Shown: positions 45,821-54,669, counted from the first letter of the stretch. The stretch: DNA of 64,000 bases from Streptomyces sp. NBC_00390 (GCF_036057275.1 NZ_CP107945.1:992001-1056000); one strand, 5' to 3'. The notes: a model not told the origin generated them from the letters alone. Numbers and translations are program-made.

Positions 45821-46369
45821 GTGAGCATAGGCAAAGACATGCGCCGGTTGTGCGGCGAGCTGGTCTCCGGCATCGACCTGCCCGCCCCGGCCGAGCCCGC
45901 CGCTCTCTACACCGCGCTGTGCGACGGCATGAGCAAACGCCGCGGGCGGCCCGTCCGCTACCGCACGGCCACGTTCCCGCCCGGCACTGCCAGCGGCCTG
46001 TGGCTCGACATGGCGGACCAGGACCTGATCGTGATCGAGGAGCGCACCGCGCCCGACCATCAACTGGTCATTCTCGGCCATGAGTTGTGGCACATGAAGG
46101 CCGGGCACTGCAGCCATCACGTCGAGGGCGCGGCCGTCGCCGCCCGGCTGCTGTCGGACGAGGCCGATCTGCAGGCCGCGGTGCTCCGGGTCGCCGCCCG
46201 GACCCGCTTCGACCAGGCGGAGGAGAACGAGGCGGAGACGTTCGGGCTGCTTCTCGGGAGCAAGTGCCGCTCATGGCTTGCCGGTTCGGCCGGACGCGGC
46301 CCGGTGCGCAGGGACGGACTCGCCGGACGTATCGAGGCTTCTCTGGGGTACCGGGGGCCGCAGGGCTGA
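45821..46369 (+). CDS. ImmA/IrrE-like zinc metallopeptidase (toxin-component type)
   Basis: A 182-residue protein with GTG start after GAGAGGAG. The zinc motif is HELWH (residues 87-91) followed by MKAGH, and EENEAETFGLLLGS near residue 140 supplies the third ligand Glu, the pattern of IrrE/ImmA-type peptidases. Relatives are often named toxin component of a toxin-antitoxin system, but many cleave the repressor encoded upstream. The partner would be the HTH protein at 45121-45759. No membrane-protein gene follows, unlike the usual arrangement. Confidence 0.8.
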   Translation: MSIGKDMRRLCGELVSGIDLPAPAEPAALYTALCDGMSKRRGRPVRYRTATFPPGTASGLWLDMADQDLIVIEERTAPDHQLVILGHELWHMKAGHCSHHVEGAAVAARLLSDEADLQAAVLRVAARTRFDQAEENEAETFGLLLGSKCRSWLAGSAGRGPVRRDGLAGRIEASLGYRGPQG

Positions 46370-46718
46370 GGCGGCGGTGCCGGCCGACTCCGGCACCCCT
46401 GCACATCCCGTTGCCTGTACCAGCGAGGACGCATACGCCGGACCGGCATTCGGCCGGCTGGAGGCCCCGGTGCGGGCCGGGGCGGGGACCGGCATAAGTC
46501 TCGCTCATTGGCGGCGGGGACGTTGAAGCCGCAGCGGCCCCGCCCACCTACGAGGGTGAGCCGGGCGGCGCGTCATGTCACGCGGTCAGCGGCATGAACG
46601 TGCGTCGTGATGAACATCCGATCAGCCGCCGGCAGCGCATTGCACAGCTGCGCATGTTACGGGTGCGGCGGCGGAAGGGGTTGACCCTGCCCCTGCGTCA
46701 GGGTTGGAGCCTGGTCGC
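46370..46718 (+). other. Intergenic region before hydrolase/MerR pair
   Basis: A 349-bp gap. The only element recognised is the MerR-type dyad at 46684-46704, directly before the hydrolase start. No gene was supported. Confidence 0.45.
46684..46704 (+). promoter_or_regulatory. MerR-type operator next to the hydrolase start
   Basis: ACCCTG (46684-46689) and CAGGGT (46699-46704) are perfect arms around 9 bases, starting inside a TTGACC that could be the -35 box. It ends 14 bases before the ATG, so the mRNA would have almost no leader. The MerR gene at 47671 is the likely binder. Confidence 0.6.
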
Positions 46719-47630
46719 ATGACGAACAACAGCACTTCCTCGGCTCGGTTCGCCCCGCCGACCGGCGGGTTCCAGGAGATCGAAGGCCGCCGCATTTTCG
46801 TGCATCGGTCGGGCAGCGGCGGACCGGCCGTGGTGTTCCTGCCGGGCGCCAGCGCGGTCGGCCTGGACTATTTCGGTGTCCAGCAGGAGGCTTCACAGTT
46901 CACCACTGCCGTTGTGTACGACCGCGGCGGCACGGGCTACAGCGATCCCCTTCCGCTGCCGCGCACCGCCGCCGCGGTCGCCACGGAACTGCGCGAGCTG
47001 CTGCGAGCACAGAACATCGCCGCCCCATACGTTCTGGTGCCGCACTCCCTCGGCGGCTTCTACGCGCATCGGTTCGCGCAGCTGTACCCGCAGGACGTGG
47101 CCGGGCTGGTCTGGTTGGACGCCTTCCACCGCGACTGGGACGACTTCATGCCTCCCGCGGCGGGTCTGGCCGCGGTCGAGCAGATGGCACCTGATCGGGA
47201 GCAGCTGGAACAGATGCGCCCGGCCCTGCGCGAGATGAGGGCCGAGTTGCTCGCGGACTACCCGGAGCACGTGCGGCAGGCGCTGGTCGATGCCAGGGTG
47301 AGTGACGAATGGACCCACGTCGGCATCGCCGAGCGCACCAAGTTGGCCGAACTCGCCACCGAACTGCGGGCCGGGCCGAACATTCCCGACGTCCCGGTGG
47401 TTGCTCTCACCGTGGTCGGCACCGACCCCGCCCAGCAGGAGCCGACGTCGGAGCGGACGTTGCAAGAGATGCATGACGGCCACACGAGAATGGACGCGGC
47501 CCTGGTGCGCGCGGTCTCGCACGGGGAACAACGCATCATCTCCGACACCAGCCACCACCGGCTCTGCTTCGACCGCCCCGATGCCGTCGTCCAGGCGATC
47601 CGCGACGTCGTCGACCGAGCTCGCCCCTAG
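46719..47630 (+). CDS. Alpha/beta hydrolase
   Basis: A 303-residue alpha/beta hydrolase fold protein. The nucleophile elbow is VPHSLGGFYAH (Ser in HSLGG), the oxyanion region is VFLPGASAVG, and the C-terminal His is probably in DTSHHRLCF. Substrate is unknown; the layout fits peptidases or esterases of the proline-iminopeptidase type. It is followed after 40 bases by a MerR regulator, and a MerR dyad lies just upstream, so the pair may form a self-regulated inducible unit. Confidence 0.82.
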   Translation: MTNNSTSSARFAPPTGGFQEIEGRRIFVHRSGSGGPAVVFLPGASAVGLDYFGVQQEASQFTTAVVYDRGGTGYSDPLPLPRTAAAVATELRELLRAQNIAAPYVLVPHSLGGFYAHRFAQLYPQDVAGLVWLDAFHRDWDDFMPPAAGLAAVEQMAPDREQLEQMRPALREMRAELLADYPEHVRQALVDARVSDEWTHVGIAERTKLAELATELRAGPNIPDVPVVALTVVGTDPAQQEPTSERTLQEMHDGHTRMDAALVRAVSHGEQRIISDTSHHRLCFDRPDAVVQAIRDVVDRARP

Positions 47631-47670
47631 ACTCGGCACGACCACGTTGCACGAAGACCCGAGGCGGACG

Positions 47671-48408
47671 GTGCTCACGATCAGCCAGCTCGCGGCAACC
47701 GCCGGCGTGACCGTGCGCACCGTTCGCCACTACCACCACGTCGGCCTGTTGCCCGAGCCCGAGCGCGATGCCTCCGGCTACCGCCGGTACAGCGCGCAAG
47801 CTGCGGTGGATCTCATCCGGATCAGGACCCTCGCCGATGCGGGGGTGCCACTGGCCCGTATCGACGCGCTGCTGCATGCAGAGCCGACCGAATTCGCCGC
47901 GGCCGTCACCGACATCGACGCGGAATTGCAGCGCAAGATCGACCAGCTCACCGAATACCGCCGCCGGATCGCAGAACTGGACAGCGGCGAAAGGCTTGTC
48001 CTGCCCCCCGAGGTGGTCGCCATCCTGAACCGGATGCGCAGTCTCGGGGTCAGCGAACGGAGGGTACGACTCGAGCGCGACTCGTGGATCCTGATGCAGG
48101 CACTGGACCCGCACGTGATGCCGCAGCGGATACGGGACAAGAACGCGGGCTTCGACGACCCCGAGACGACGCGCCTGTATCTCGCCTGTGATCAATCAGT
48201 CGACTGGGATCCGTACGATCCACGCCTGGACCGGCTCATCGACGACCTGGACGCATGGGAGATCAAACACGCACGAGACAGCAACCGGGCAGGCTACCTG
48301 AAGCTGGTCTCTTCCCGGATCTCCGAGGCATCACCGGCATGGCAACGCATCGTCGATGCGCTCGCCCACCGCGCCAAGCGGCGCCGAACCGCCGGGCACG
48401 ACAGCTGA
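47671..48408 (+). CDS. MerR-family regulator
   Basis: A 245-residue regulator. The winged-helix DNA-binding domain is at the N-terminus (LTISQLAATAGVTVRTVRHY, then LLPEPERDASGYRRY), a coiled coil follows (DAELQRKIDQLTEYRRRIAE), and the last 120 residues form an extra helical domain of unknown ligand. GTG 47671 after GAGGCGG is chosen. It probably acts on the dyad upstream of the hydrolase gene. Confidence 0.87.
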   Translation: MLTISQLAATAGVTVRTVRHYHHVGLLPEPERDASGYRRYSAQAAVDLIRIRTLADAGVPLARIDALLHAEPTEFAAAVTDIDAELQRKIDQLTEYRRRIAELDSGERLVLPPEVVAILNRMRSLGVSERRVRLERDSWILMQALDPHVMPQRIRDKNAGFDDPETTRLYLACDQSVDWDPYDPRLDRLIDDLDAWEIKHARDSNRAGYLKLVSSRISEASPAWQRIVDALAHRAKRRRTAGHDS

Positions 48409-49018
48409 AGCCGGCACCGCGGGCACTGTGCACCATGACGTTTTCAGGTCGCGGGTCCGGTGTGAGGGGCGGGCGGAATACTCACGCTGGTCGCCGGCCG
48501 CTGTCCACGGTGAAGACCTTCCGGCTCGTCGGCCGGAGGCGTTGTCGGGTTCTGCTGCGCCGACCGGCGTGCCGCTCTTACGATCCGTCACCGGGCCGGT
48601 ACGCCAGGAAAGCGTGGGAGGGCGTGGGGATGCAGGAGCTGGAGCGGATCCAGCTCACTGGAGTGAACTTGACACGCTTGCCGAGGAGTTGGTCAAGCTG
48701 ACGAACCGCGAAGTCTCCCGGTGACCGACGATCTTCGCCGAAGCCTCACGCCCATGACCAGCCCGAGCATCCCGAACCCCGCGCACACCAGACCCGTGAC
48801 CAGCAGCTTCACGATGCACAGTGCTCAGTGACCGTACGGCGTGATGACGCTTGTCCGGGGCCGTCCTCGGCGATCCGGCACAAGGGGTACGGGGAGGGGG
48901 CGCGGCACCGCCACACGCAGACGCGGGGAGGAGTGCCGGTGCCGACCACGTCGTCGCTCGGGGCCACGGCCGGTCCGCCGGTGCACGAGCGCAGACGCCG
49001 GTCCGCTCGCGGCACGTT
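48409..49018. other. Gene-poor region upstream of ROK regulator
   Basis: About 600 bp with no well-supported gene. A plus-strand stretch at 48630-48724 ends with ELDTLAEELVKLTNREVSR in one frame after MQELERIQLTG in another, which may be a frameshifted small gene. A minus-strand small ORF is listed separately. The tandem 36-bp repeat starts at its right end. Confidence 0.4.
48693..48812 (-). CDS. Possible 39-residue single-pass membrane peptide
   Basis: GTG 48812 opens VKLLVTGLVCAGFGMLGLVM followed by a basic tail (GVRLRRRSS). The hydrophobic segment plus positively charged end is what a small membrane peptide would have. The ribosome-binding site is weak and there is no family evidence. Confidence 0.2.
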   Translation of the reverse strand: MKLLVTGLVCAGFGMLGLVMGVRLRRRSSVTGRLRGSSA

Positions 49019-49089
49019 CCAGGATGTGACGCCTGGTGCGGGGTACCCCCCGGACCAGGATGTGACGCCTGGTGCGGGGTACCGCCCGG
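49019..49089. repeat. Tandem 36-bp direct repeat upstream of ROK gene
   Basis: Two copies (49019-49053 and 49055-49089) beginning CCAGGATGTGACGCCTGGTG and sharing 34 of 35 bases. They lie 24 bases before the ROK start codon. Each copy also contains the short inverted pair CCAGG and CCTGG. Confidence 0.85.
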
Positions 49090-49112
49090 TATCACTTAGG
49101 CTCGGCAACGTT

Positions 49113-50423
49113 ATGAACGGCATTCACACGGGCCACACGGGGCGGCGGGTCCCGCTGGAAGCCAAGGCCGACCGGGAGACGGTGCGGCGCCACAATCTCA
49201 GCCTCGTCCTGCGGGCGGTCCGCGACGAGGGTGAGATCACCCGCGCCGGGGTCTCCGCGCGGGTCGGGCTGACCCGTGCCGCCGTCTCCTCCCTCGTCGA
49301 ACAGCTGCTGGACAGCGGCTTTCTGACCGAGTCCGGCAAGACGTTCAGCGGCCAGGCCGGGCGGCCCGGCACCGTGCTGAAGATGGCCCGTACCGGTGTC
49401 GCGGGTGTCGGCGTCGAGATCAACGTCGACTATGTCGCGGTGTGCGTGGTGGACCTGGCCGGCACCGACCGGGTACGGCTGGTCGAGCACCTGGACAACC
49501 GGGGCGCACCGTCCGCCCATGTGCTGGGGCGCGCCGCGAAATTCGCTGCCCGTGCCCTGACCTCGGCCGCGGAGCAGGGACTGCGGCCGGTGGGCGCGGC
49601 GCTGGCGCTGCCGGGGCTGATCGCGGCGGGCACGGTCCGCGAGGCCCCCAACCTCGGCTGGACCGACGTCGCGGCGGAGGCCCCGTTCGCCGAAGCGCTG
49701 AACGCGCTGCGGCCCGGGCTTCCCGAGCTGCCGGTGCGCTCGGAGAACGAGGCGAATCTCGCGGCGCTGGCCGAGCTGTGGTTCGGGGGCCTCGGGGAGG
49801 TGCGCAGTTTCCTGTATCTGACCGGTGAGATCGGCGTCGGTGGTGCGCTGGTGCTGGACGGCGAACTGCTGCGTGGGGCAAACGGGTTCGCCGGCGAGAT
49901 CGGCCACGTACCGGCCGACGCGGACGGCCCCCGCTGCCGGTGCGGCTCCCGCGGCTGCCTGGAGCAGTACGCGGGCCAGTCGGCGCTGCTGCGGGCGGCG
50001 GGCATCGAGGAGCCGACCGGCGCCGCGGGCGTCGCGGAACTGGAGCGGTGCGCCCGCGCGGGCGAGACCGCCGCGGTGACGGCTCTGACCCGGGCGGGCC
50101 TGATGCTCGGCCGTGTCCTGTCGGGCGCGGTGAATCTCTTCGACCCGGACGCGGTGGTCCTGGGCGGCATCTACGCCCCTCTGTTCCCCTGGCTCTCGCC
50201 ACCGGCGGGCGCCGAGCTCGCGGAACGGGTGGTCTCGGGCCTCTGGCCGGGCGGCAGCGGCCGCCTCCGCCCCTCCTCCCCGGCCGCCGACGCGGCCCGC
50301 GGCGCCGCGGCGCTTGTGGTCCAGGACGTCCTCGCGGACCCGGTGGCGTACGCGCAGCACGCGGGCCGACCGATTCCTGGGCACGGTCGCGCCCCTGGGA
50401 GCCCCGAAGAGCCTCCGCTGTGA
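49113..50423 (+). CDS. ROK-family transcription regulator, likely xylose-responsive
   Basis: A 436-residue ROK protein. The N-terminal winged helix (about residues 18-80) has TVRRHNLSLVLRAV and LTRAAVSSLVEQLL. The sugar-kinase-like domain shows ENEANLAALAELWFG, the ROK ATP/sugar segment GGALVLDGELLRGANGFAGE and the zinc motif CRCGSRGCLEQY. It lies beside xylA and xylB and is likely to repress them until xylose binds; the neighbouring genes are the basis. Its own promoter region carries a tandem 36-bp repeat. ATG 49113 is chosen because the frame upstream is Arg-rich and repeat-derived. Confidence 0.87.
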   Translation: MNGIHTGHTGRRVPLEAKADRETVRRHNLSLVLRAVRDEGEITRAGVSARVGLTRAAVSSLVEQLLDSGFLTESGKTFSGQAGRPGTVLKMARTGVAGVGVEINVDYVAVCVVDLAGTDRVRLVEHLDNRGAPSAHVLGRAAKFAARALTSAAEQGLRPVGAALALPGLIAAGTVREAPNLGWTDVAAEAPFAEALNALRPGLPELPVRSENEANLAALAELWFGGLGEVRSFLYLTGEIGVGGALVLDGELLRGANGFAGEIGHVPADADGPRCRCGSRGCLEQYAGQSALLRAAGIEEPTGAAGVAELERCARAGETAAVTALTRAGLMLGRVLSGAVNLFDPDAVVLGGIYAPLFPWLSPPAGAELAERVVSGLWPGGSGRLRPSSPAADAARGAAALVVQDVLADPVAYAQHAGRPIPGHGRAPGSPEEPPL

Positions 50424-50763
50424 CTGAGCGCTGCAGTCGGCCCGTCCGGCCAATTGCAGCACTCAGCAGCACCTCAGAGGTTCCGGTCCCGGTTCCCGAC
50501 CCGCCTGACGCCCCTCGAGCTGAGGCTCGGCGGCGTCGAGCGTTTCGACCTGCGACGGGACGGGGCTGCTCAGAGCTTGCCGATGTGGACCAGCGGGATC
50601 AATGCAAGCAACCTGTGCCGGACGCCCCCTACTTGGCCGGCGGCCTGGTCGGTGTCTTGTCCGCTTCCTGTCCGGGACGTCTCACCGCGGTCGGGTGAGA
50701 CCTGTCGGCGGGAGAGCTTCGCCGGCTCGACGCGTGCCCGATGTCCGACCCGCCTGAGGAGAT
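50424..50763. other. Gene-free stretch between ROK and xylA
   Basis: A 340-bp stretch between convergent genes. No coding pattern was seen on either strand; it ends in the terminator hairpin at 50764-50794. Confidence 0.5.
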
Positions 50764-50794
50764 GGCCCGGCCGGCTCTCACCTTCGGCCGGGCC
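50764..50794 (-). terminator. Hairpin terminator downstream of xylA
   Basis: GGCCCGGCCG (50764-50773) pairs perfectly with CGGCCGGGCC (50785-50794) across an 11-base loop, 20 bases past the xylA stop and between convergent xylA and ROK genes. Confidence 0.7.
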
Positions 50795-50814
50795 GGCTCA
50801 ACCGCTCCGTCACA

Positions 50815-51990
50815 TCAGCGCACCCCGAGCAAGTGGTCCAGCGCCAGCTGGTCCAGGCGCTCGAAGGCCATGCCCCGCTCCGCCGCCGCCCCCGCGTCGA
50901 AGTCCTCGAAAGCGGTCGCGTCCCCGAGCAGCCCCGCCAGGCCGTCCTGTGCCGTCGGGCGGGCGAGGTCGTCGAGGCGGGACGCGCGCAGGGCCCCCTG
51001 GACCTCCGGGTCGGCACGGAAGGCCGCCGCCCGCTCGCGCAGGATCAGGTAGTTGCGCATGCAGCCGGCCGCCGACGCCCACACGCCGTCCGCGTCCTCC
51101 GTGCGCGGCGGCTTGAAGTCGAAGTGCCGCGGGCCGTCGTAGCCCGCCGTCTCCAACAGGTCGACCAGCCAGAACGCCGAGCGCAGATCGCCCGCGCCGA
51201 AGCGCAGGTCCTGGTCGTACTTGATGCCGTTCTGGCCGTTGAGGTCGATGTGGAAGAGCTTGCCCGCCCACAGCGCCTGCGCGATGGAGTGCGTGAAGTT
51301 CAGCCCGGCCATCTGCTCGTGGCCGACCTCCGGGTTCACTCCGTACAGCTCGGGCCGCTCGAGGCGCTCGATGAAGGCGAGGGCGTGGCCGACCGTCGGC
51401 AGCAGGATGTCGCCGCGGGGCTCGTTGGGCTTGGGCTCGATGGCGAACCGGAGGTCGTAGCCCTGCTCCGTGACGTACTCGCCCAGCAGGTCGAAGGCCT
51501 CCTTCATACGCTCGAGAGCGACGCCCACGTCCTTCGCCGCTCCCGATTCGGCGCCCTCGCGGCCGCCCCAGGCGACATAGGTCCGCGCGCCGAGCTCGGC
51601 CGCGAGGTCGATGTTGCGGATCGTCTTGCGCAGTGCGTACCGGCGCACGTCACGGTCGTTCGCCGTGAAGGCTCCGTCCTTGAAGACGGGGTGCGTGAAG
51701 AGGTTGGTCGTCGCCATGGGGACGATCAGGCCGGTGGCGTCCAGGACCTGCCGGAAGCGCTTGATGTGCGCCTCACGCTCGCTTTCGCCCGCCCCGAAGG
51801 GGATCAGGTCGTCGTCGTGGAACGTCACCCCGTAGGCACCGAGCGCGGCGAGCCGCTGGACGGACTCGACGGGGTCCGACGCGGGCCGGGTCGCGTCCCC
51901 GAACGGGTCCCTGCCCTGCCAGCCGACGGTCCACAGACCGAAGCTGAACTTGTCGTCCGGGGTGGGTGTGAAGCGTTCCGTCATCGCCAT
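50815..51990 (-). CDS. xylA: Xylose isomerase
   Basis: A 391-residue actinobacterial (class I) xylose isomerase, converting D-xylose to D-xylulose and glucose to fructose. The N-terminus [32 protein letters not shown] with the catalytic His, [13 protein letters not shown], and [13 protein letters not shown] with metal-binding Glu are all present, and [16 protein letters not shown] gives further metal ligands. Length equals that of known Streptomyces enzymes. It is divergent from xylB across 162 bp that contain candidate operators. ATG 51990 is taken; MTERF at 51984 is an equal alternative. Confidence 0.97.
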   Translation of the reverse strand: MAMTERFTPTPDDKFSFGLWTVGWQGRDPFGDATRPASDPVESVQRLAALGAYGVTFHDDDLIPFGAGESEREAHIKRFRQVLDATGLIVPMATTNLFTHPVFKDGAFTANDRDVRRYALRKTIRNIDLAAELGARTYVAWGGREGAESGAAKDVGVALERMKEAFDLLGEYVTEQGYDLRFAIEPKPNEPRGDILLPTVGHALAFIERLERPELYGVNPEVGHEQMAGLNFTHSIAQALWAGKLFHIDLNGQNGIKYDQDLRFGAGDLRSAFWLVDLLETAGYDGPRHFDFKPPRTEDADGVWASAAGCMRNYLILRERAAAFRADPEVQGALRASRLDDLARPTAQDGLAGLLGDATAFEDFDAGAAAERGMAFERLDQLALDHLLGVR

Positions 51991-52152
51991 GACCGCCTTG
52001 GATCAGTTGTTTTGTTCTGACGCCTTACTAATAATGCACGCCACGCCCATACGACAGAAGCCCTCCACACCTGGCCCCCGCAGCCCGGATGGCGTAATTT
52101 GTTTTTCGTTCGGCCAAATGCAGCGGGGTCAGCCGGAAGGAGAGGTGCCGCC
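51991..52152. promoter_or_regulatory. xylA-xylB divergent promoter/operator region
   Basis: A 162-bp region with two less GC-rich patches. TTGTTTTGTTC occurs at 52007-52017 near xylA, and a similar stretch sits in the dyad ATTTG...CAAAT at 52097-52119 near xylB (TTTGTTTTTCGTTC). The likely binder is the ROK protein at 49113. AGGAGAGG before 52153 is the xylB ribosome-binding site. Confidence 0.55.
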
Positions 52153-53631
52153 ATGCCGACGCAGACCGTCGTCATCGGGGTGGACAGCTCGACACAGTCC
52201 ACCAAAGCGGCGTTCACCGATGTCGCGACAGGCGAACTCCTCGCCGTCGGCAGGGCCCCGCACCAGGTCGGCGGCACCGGCGGAGCACGGGAGAGCGACC
52301 CCGAGAACTGGTGGCGCGCCCTCGGCGAGGCGGTCGCCGCAGGGCTCAGGGAGTCGGGCCTCACCCCGTCCGCGATCGCCGGCATCGCAGTCGCCGGGCA
52401 GCAGCACGGCCTCGTCGTGCTCGACCGCGCCGGCGCGCCGCTGCGCCCCGCGCTCCTGTGGAACGACACCCGCTCGGCCCCGCAGGCCGCCGCACTCACC
52501 GAGACGCTCGGCGGCCCTGCCGCCTGGACGGCGCGTACGGGATCGGTGCCGGTCGCCTCCATGACGGCGGCGAAGTGGCAGTGGCTGCGGGAGAACGAAC
52601 CGGCCGCCGCCAAGTCGGCCGCCGCGGTACGGCTGCCCCACGACTTCCTCACCGAACGGCTCGCGGGCGTCGCCGTCACCGACCCCGGCGACGCCTCGGG
52701 CACCTGCTGGTACTCCACGGCGACCGGCGCGTACGACCCTGGACTCCTGGATCTGATCGGGCTGGACGCGGCGCTGCTGCCGCCGGTGGCCGCGACGGGC
52801 GCAGCCCGTATCGGGTCACTGACCCCCGCAGCCGCGGCCGTGCTCGGTCTGCCCGCCGGGATCACGGTCGCCGCCGGCACCGGGGACAACATGGCCGCCG
52901 CGGTGGGCCTGGGGCTCGGCGGCGCGGGGCTGCTCGATCACCCCGTCCTCAGCCTCGGCACCTCCGGCACGGTGTTCGCCGCGACCCGTACCCGCCCGGC
53001 GTCCACGGCGCTCGCCGGATTCGCGGCCACGGACGGCACGTATCTGCCGCTGGCCTGCACCCTGAACTGCACGGTCGCCGTCGACAAGGTCGCCTCGCTG
53101 CTCGGCCTGGACCGCGATGCCGCCGAGGCCGGCGGCGAGGTGGTGGTGCTGCCGTACCTGGACGGGGAGCGCACCCCCGACCTGCCGGACGCCTCCGGAA
53201 TGGTCACCGGCCTGCGGCACACCACGACCCGTCACCAGATCCTGGGCGCGGCCTACGAGGGCGCGGTGGTGACGGTGCTGCGCGCCCTCGACGAGGTACT
53301 GCGCGCCTGCGGGCTGGATCCTGCCGCCCCCGAGACGGCAGGCCGCCCGCTCCGGCTGGTCGGCGGCGGCGCGGAGGGCCGCCACTGGGTGGAGACGGTC
53401 CGCCGCCTGTCGGGCCGCCCGCTGCTGATCCCGCAGAGCACCGAACTGGTGGCCCTCGGTGCGGCAGCCCTGGCCGCGGGTGCGGCGACCGGGGAGGATC
53501 CGGTGGCGCTCGCCGCCGGATGGCAGCGGGAGGGGGCGAGGCAGCTGCCGCCGGTGCAGCGGGACATCGGGACATGGGACCGGGTCTCGGCGGTCCTGGA
53601 CCGGGCGGCACCGGCACTGCTCTCCCGTTAG
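52153..53631 (+). CDS. xylB: Xylulokinase
   Basis: A 492-residue FGGY-family kinase that phosphorylates D-xylulose to xylulose 5-phosphate. The N-terminal VIGVDSSTQSTKAAFTD is the phosphate-1 motif, GIAVAGQQHGLVVLD and LLWNDTRSAPQA form the sugar site, VAAGTGDNMAAAVG and LSLGTSGTVFA give the ATPase core, and RLVGGGAEGRHWVE is the adenosine motif. It starts 21 bases after the AGGAG site. Together with the divergent xylA and the nearby ROK regulator it completes the isomerase pathway for xylose. Confidence 0.96.
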   Translation: MPTQTVVIGVDSSTQSTKAAFTDVATGELLAVGRAPHQVGGTGGARESDPENWWRALGEAVAAGLRESGLTPSAIAGIAVAGQQHGLVVLDRAGAPLRPALLWNDTRSAPQAAALTETLGGPAAWTARTGSVPVASMTAAKWQWLRENEPAAAKSAAAVRLPHDFLTERLAGVAVTDPGDASGTCWYSTATGAYDPGLLDLIGLDAALLPPVAATGAARIGSLTPAAAAVLGLPAGITVAAGTGDNMAAAVGLGLGGAGLLDHPVLSLGTSGTVFAATRTRPASTALAGFAATDGTYLPLACTLNCTVAVDKVASLLGLDRDAAEAGGEVVVLPYLDGERTPDLPDASGMVTGLRHTTTRHQILGAAYEGAVVTVLRALDEVLRACGLDPAAPETAGRPLRLVGGGAEGRHWVETVRRLSGRPLLIPQSTELVALGAAALAAGAATGEDPVALAAGWQREGARQLPPVQRDIGTWDRVSAVLDRAAPALLSR

Positions 53632-53686
53632 ATGCCGCCCGCTGGAAGCCTCCCCGGGCCGCGGGACCCGCTGCCGGGCGCCCGCG

Positions 53687-53854
53687 CTAGGCCCTGTCCG
53701 GGCGACTTCGAGGATCAGCCTGCGGCGTCAGATGCGGTGCATCGCAAGGCGGAGGATCACCCTCGTACTGGACGTACTTGGGCGACTCCGACAACACAGC
53801 GAGGTGCCGTAGCTGTCGCCGCGGGCCCGACAAGATCGCCCGGACAGGGCCTAG
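53687..53854. mobile_element. MITE with IS5-like ends and CTAG target duplication
   Basis: A 160-bp non-coding element (53691-53850) with perfect inverted ends: CTAGGCCCTGTCCGGGCGA at 53687-53705 and its exact complement at 53836-53854. CTAG at both outer edges is probably the target duplication. No transposase is encoded, so it would need one in trans. The internal sequence resembles a short repeat I recall from several streptomycete genomes. It lies exactly between xylB and the convergent ATPase gene, whose stop codon is within the right-hand CTAG. Confidence 0.85.
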
Positions 53855-54471
53855 GCGTCCCGCAGGAACCCCTTGCCGTCCGTCGCCTTCGGCTGATGCC
53901 GTGTCGCCTTCGACGGGTGTCGCGCCGTCCCGCTCGACGGGTGGCGCGGCGGGCCGATCGACGGCTGGTCGGCGATCCTCAGCGTGTTCACCGTCGGCTG
54001 GTCCGGGGCCGATGTGCCGTCCCGCAGGGTGATCTCCGCGCAGACGATGCTGCCCGCTTCCAGCCGACGCGCGACTGTGCGTGCCGCGTACGCCTCGACC
54101 ATGCGCAGGCCTCTGCCGCACACCACGTCCGAGTCCAGCGGCTCCTTGCGTCTGGTCACCCGGTGTTTCCAGCGGCCGCCGTCCATGACCTCGACGGTCA
54201 GGGCATCGCCACGGACGCTGATCACCGTGGACACCCAGGAGCTGCCGCTGTGCATCACGACATTCGTCACCAGCTCGGTGACGATCACGGACAGGGCCTC
54301 TTCGAGATGCTCCGCCAGGCGCCATCTACGTGCGACGGCCCGGGCGAAGCGCCGTAGTTTTCGCGCGGCCTCCGGCGAGGCCGGCATAGCGCAATGAGCC
54401 AGGCCTCGCAGGGCTGACGTCGGCCCCGCACGTTGATGGGGCGGACTCGAGGCACGTTCTATGGCGATCAC
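53851..54471 (-). CDS. Anti-sigma-factor-type ATP-binding protein (HATPase_c)
   Basis: A 206-residue protein with a Bergerat ATP-binding domain of the SpoIIAB/RsbW kind (residues 25-135): SVIVTELVTNVVMHSG is the N box and CGRGLRMVEAYA the G box. The last 60 residues are a Pro/His/Lys-rich tail. Streptomycetes carry many such genes; a role in binding or phosphorylating regulatory partners is likely, though not specific. The GTG start follows AGGAG. The TAG stop falls in the CTAG duplication at the edge of the MITE. Confidence 0.83.
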   Translation of the reverse strand: MIAIERASSPPHQRAGPTSALRGLAHCAMPASPEAARKLRRFARAVARRWRLAEHLEEALSVIVTELVTNVVMHSGSSWVSTVISVRGDALTVEVMDGGRWKHRVTRRKEPLDSDVVCGRGLRMVEAYAARTVARRLEAGSIVCAEITLRDGTSAPDQPTVNTLRIADQPSIGPPRHPSSGTARHPSKATRHQPKATDGKGFLRDA

Positions 54472-54669
54472 TTGGGCTCCTGTTCGCGCGGGCGTTCTTC
54501 CCTTACGTAGGTCCAGCGGCCGGGAGGTCTCACCAGGCCGTCGACAGCCATGCAGATCTTCTGCGGCAGCTACACATTCGTGGCGCTGCACGTTCGGCGC
54601 AATCAGGGACACTGAAACACGGATACGTAAACAATCGAAATGCCCCAGAAACACCTAGGAGAGTGAGAG

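Noticed and set aside
48605..48724. Small plus-strand gene ending in LVKLTNREVSR
   Set aside because: The plausible halves lie in two different frames and neither has convincing support; it is left as a note in the gene-poor region.
53687..53854. MITE as a gene-disrupting insertion
   Set aside because: The stop codon of the ATPase gene is in the target duplication, so the reading frame was not cut.
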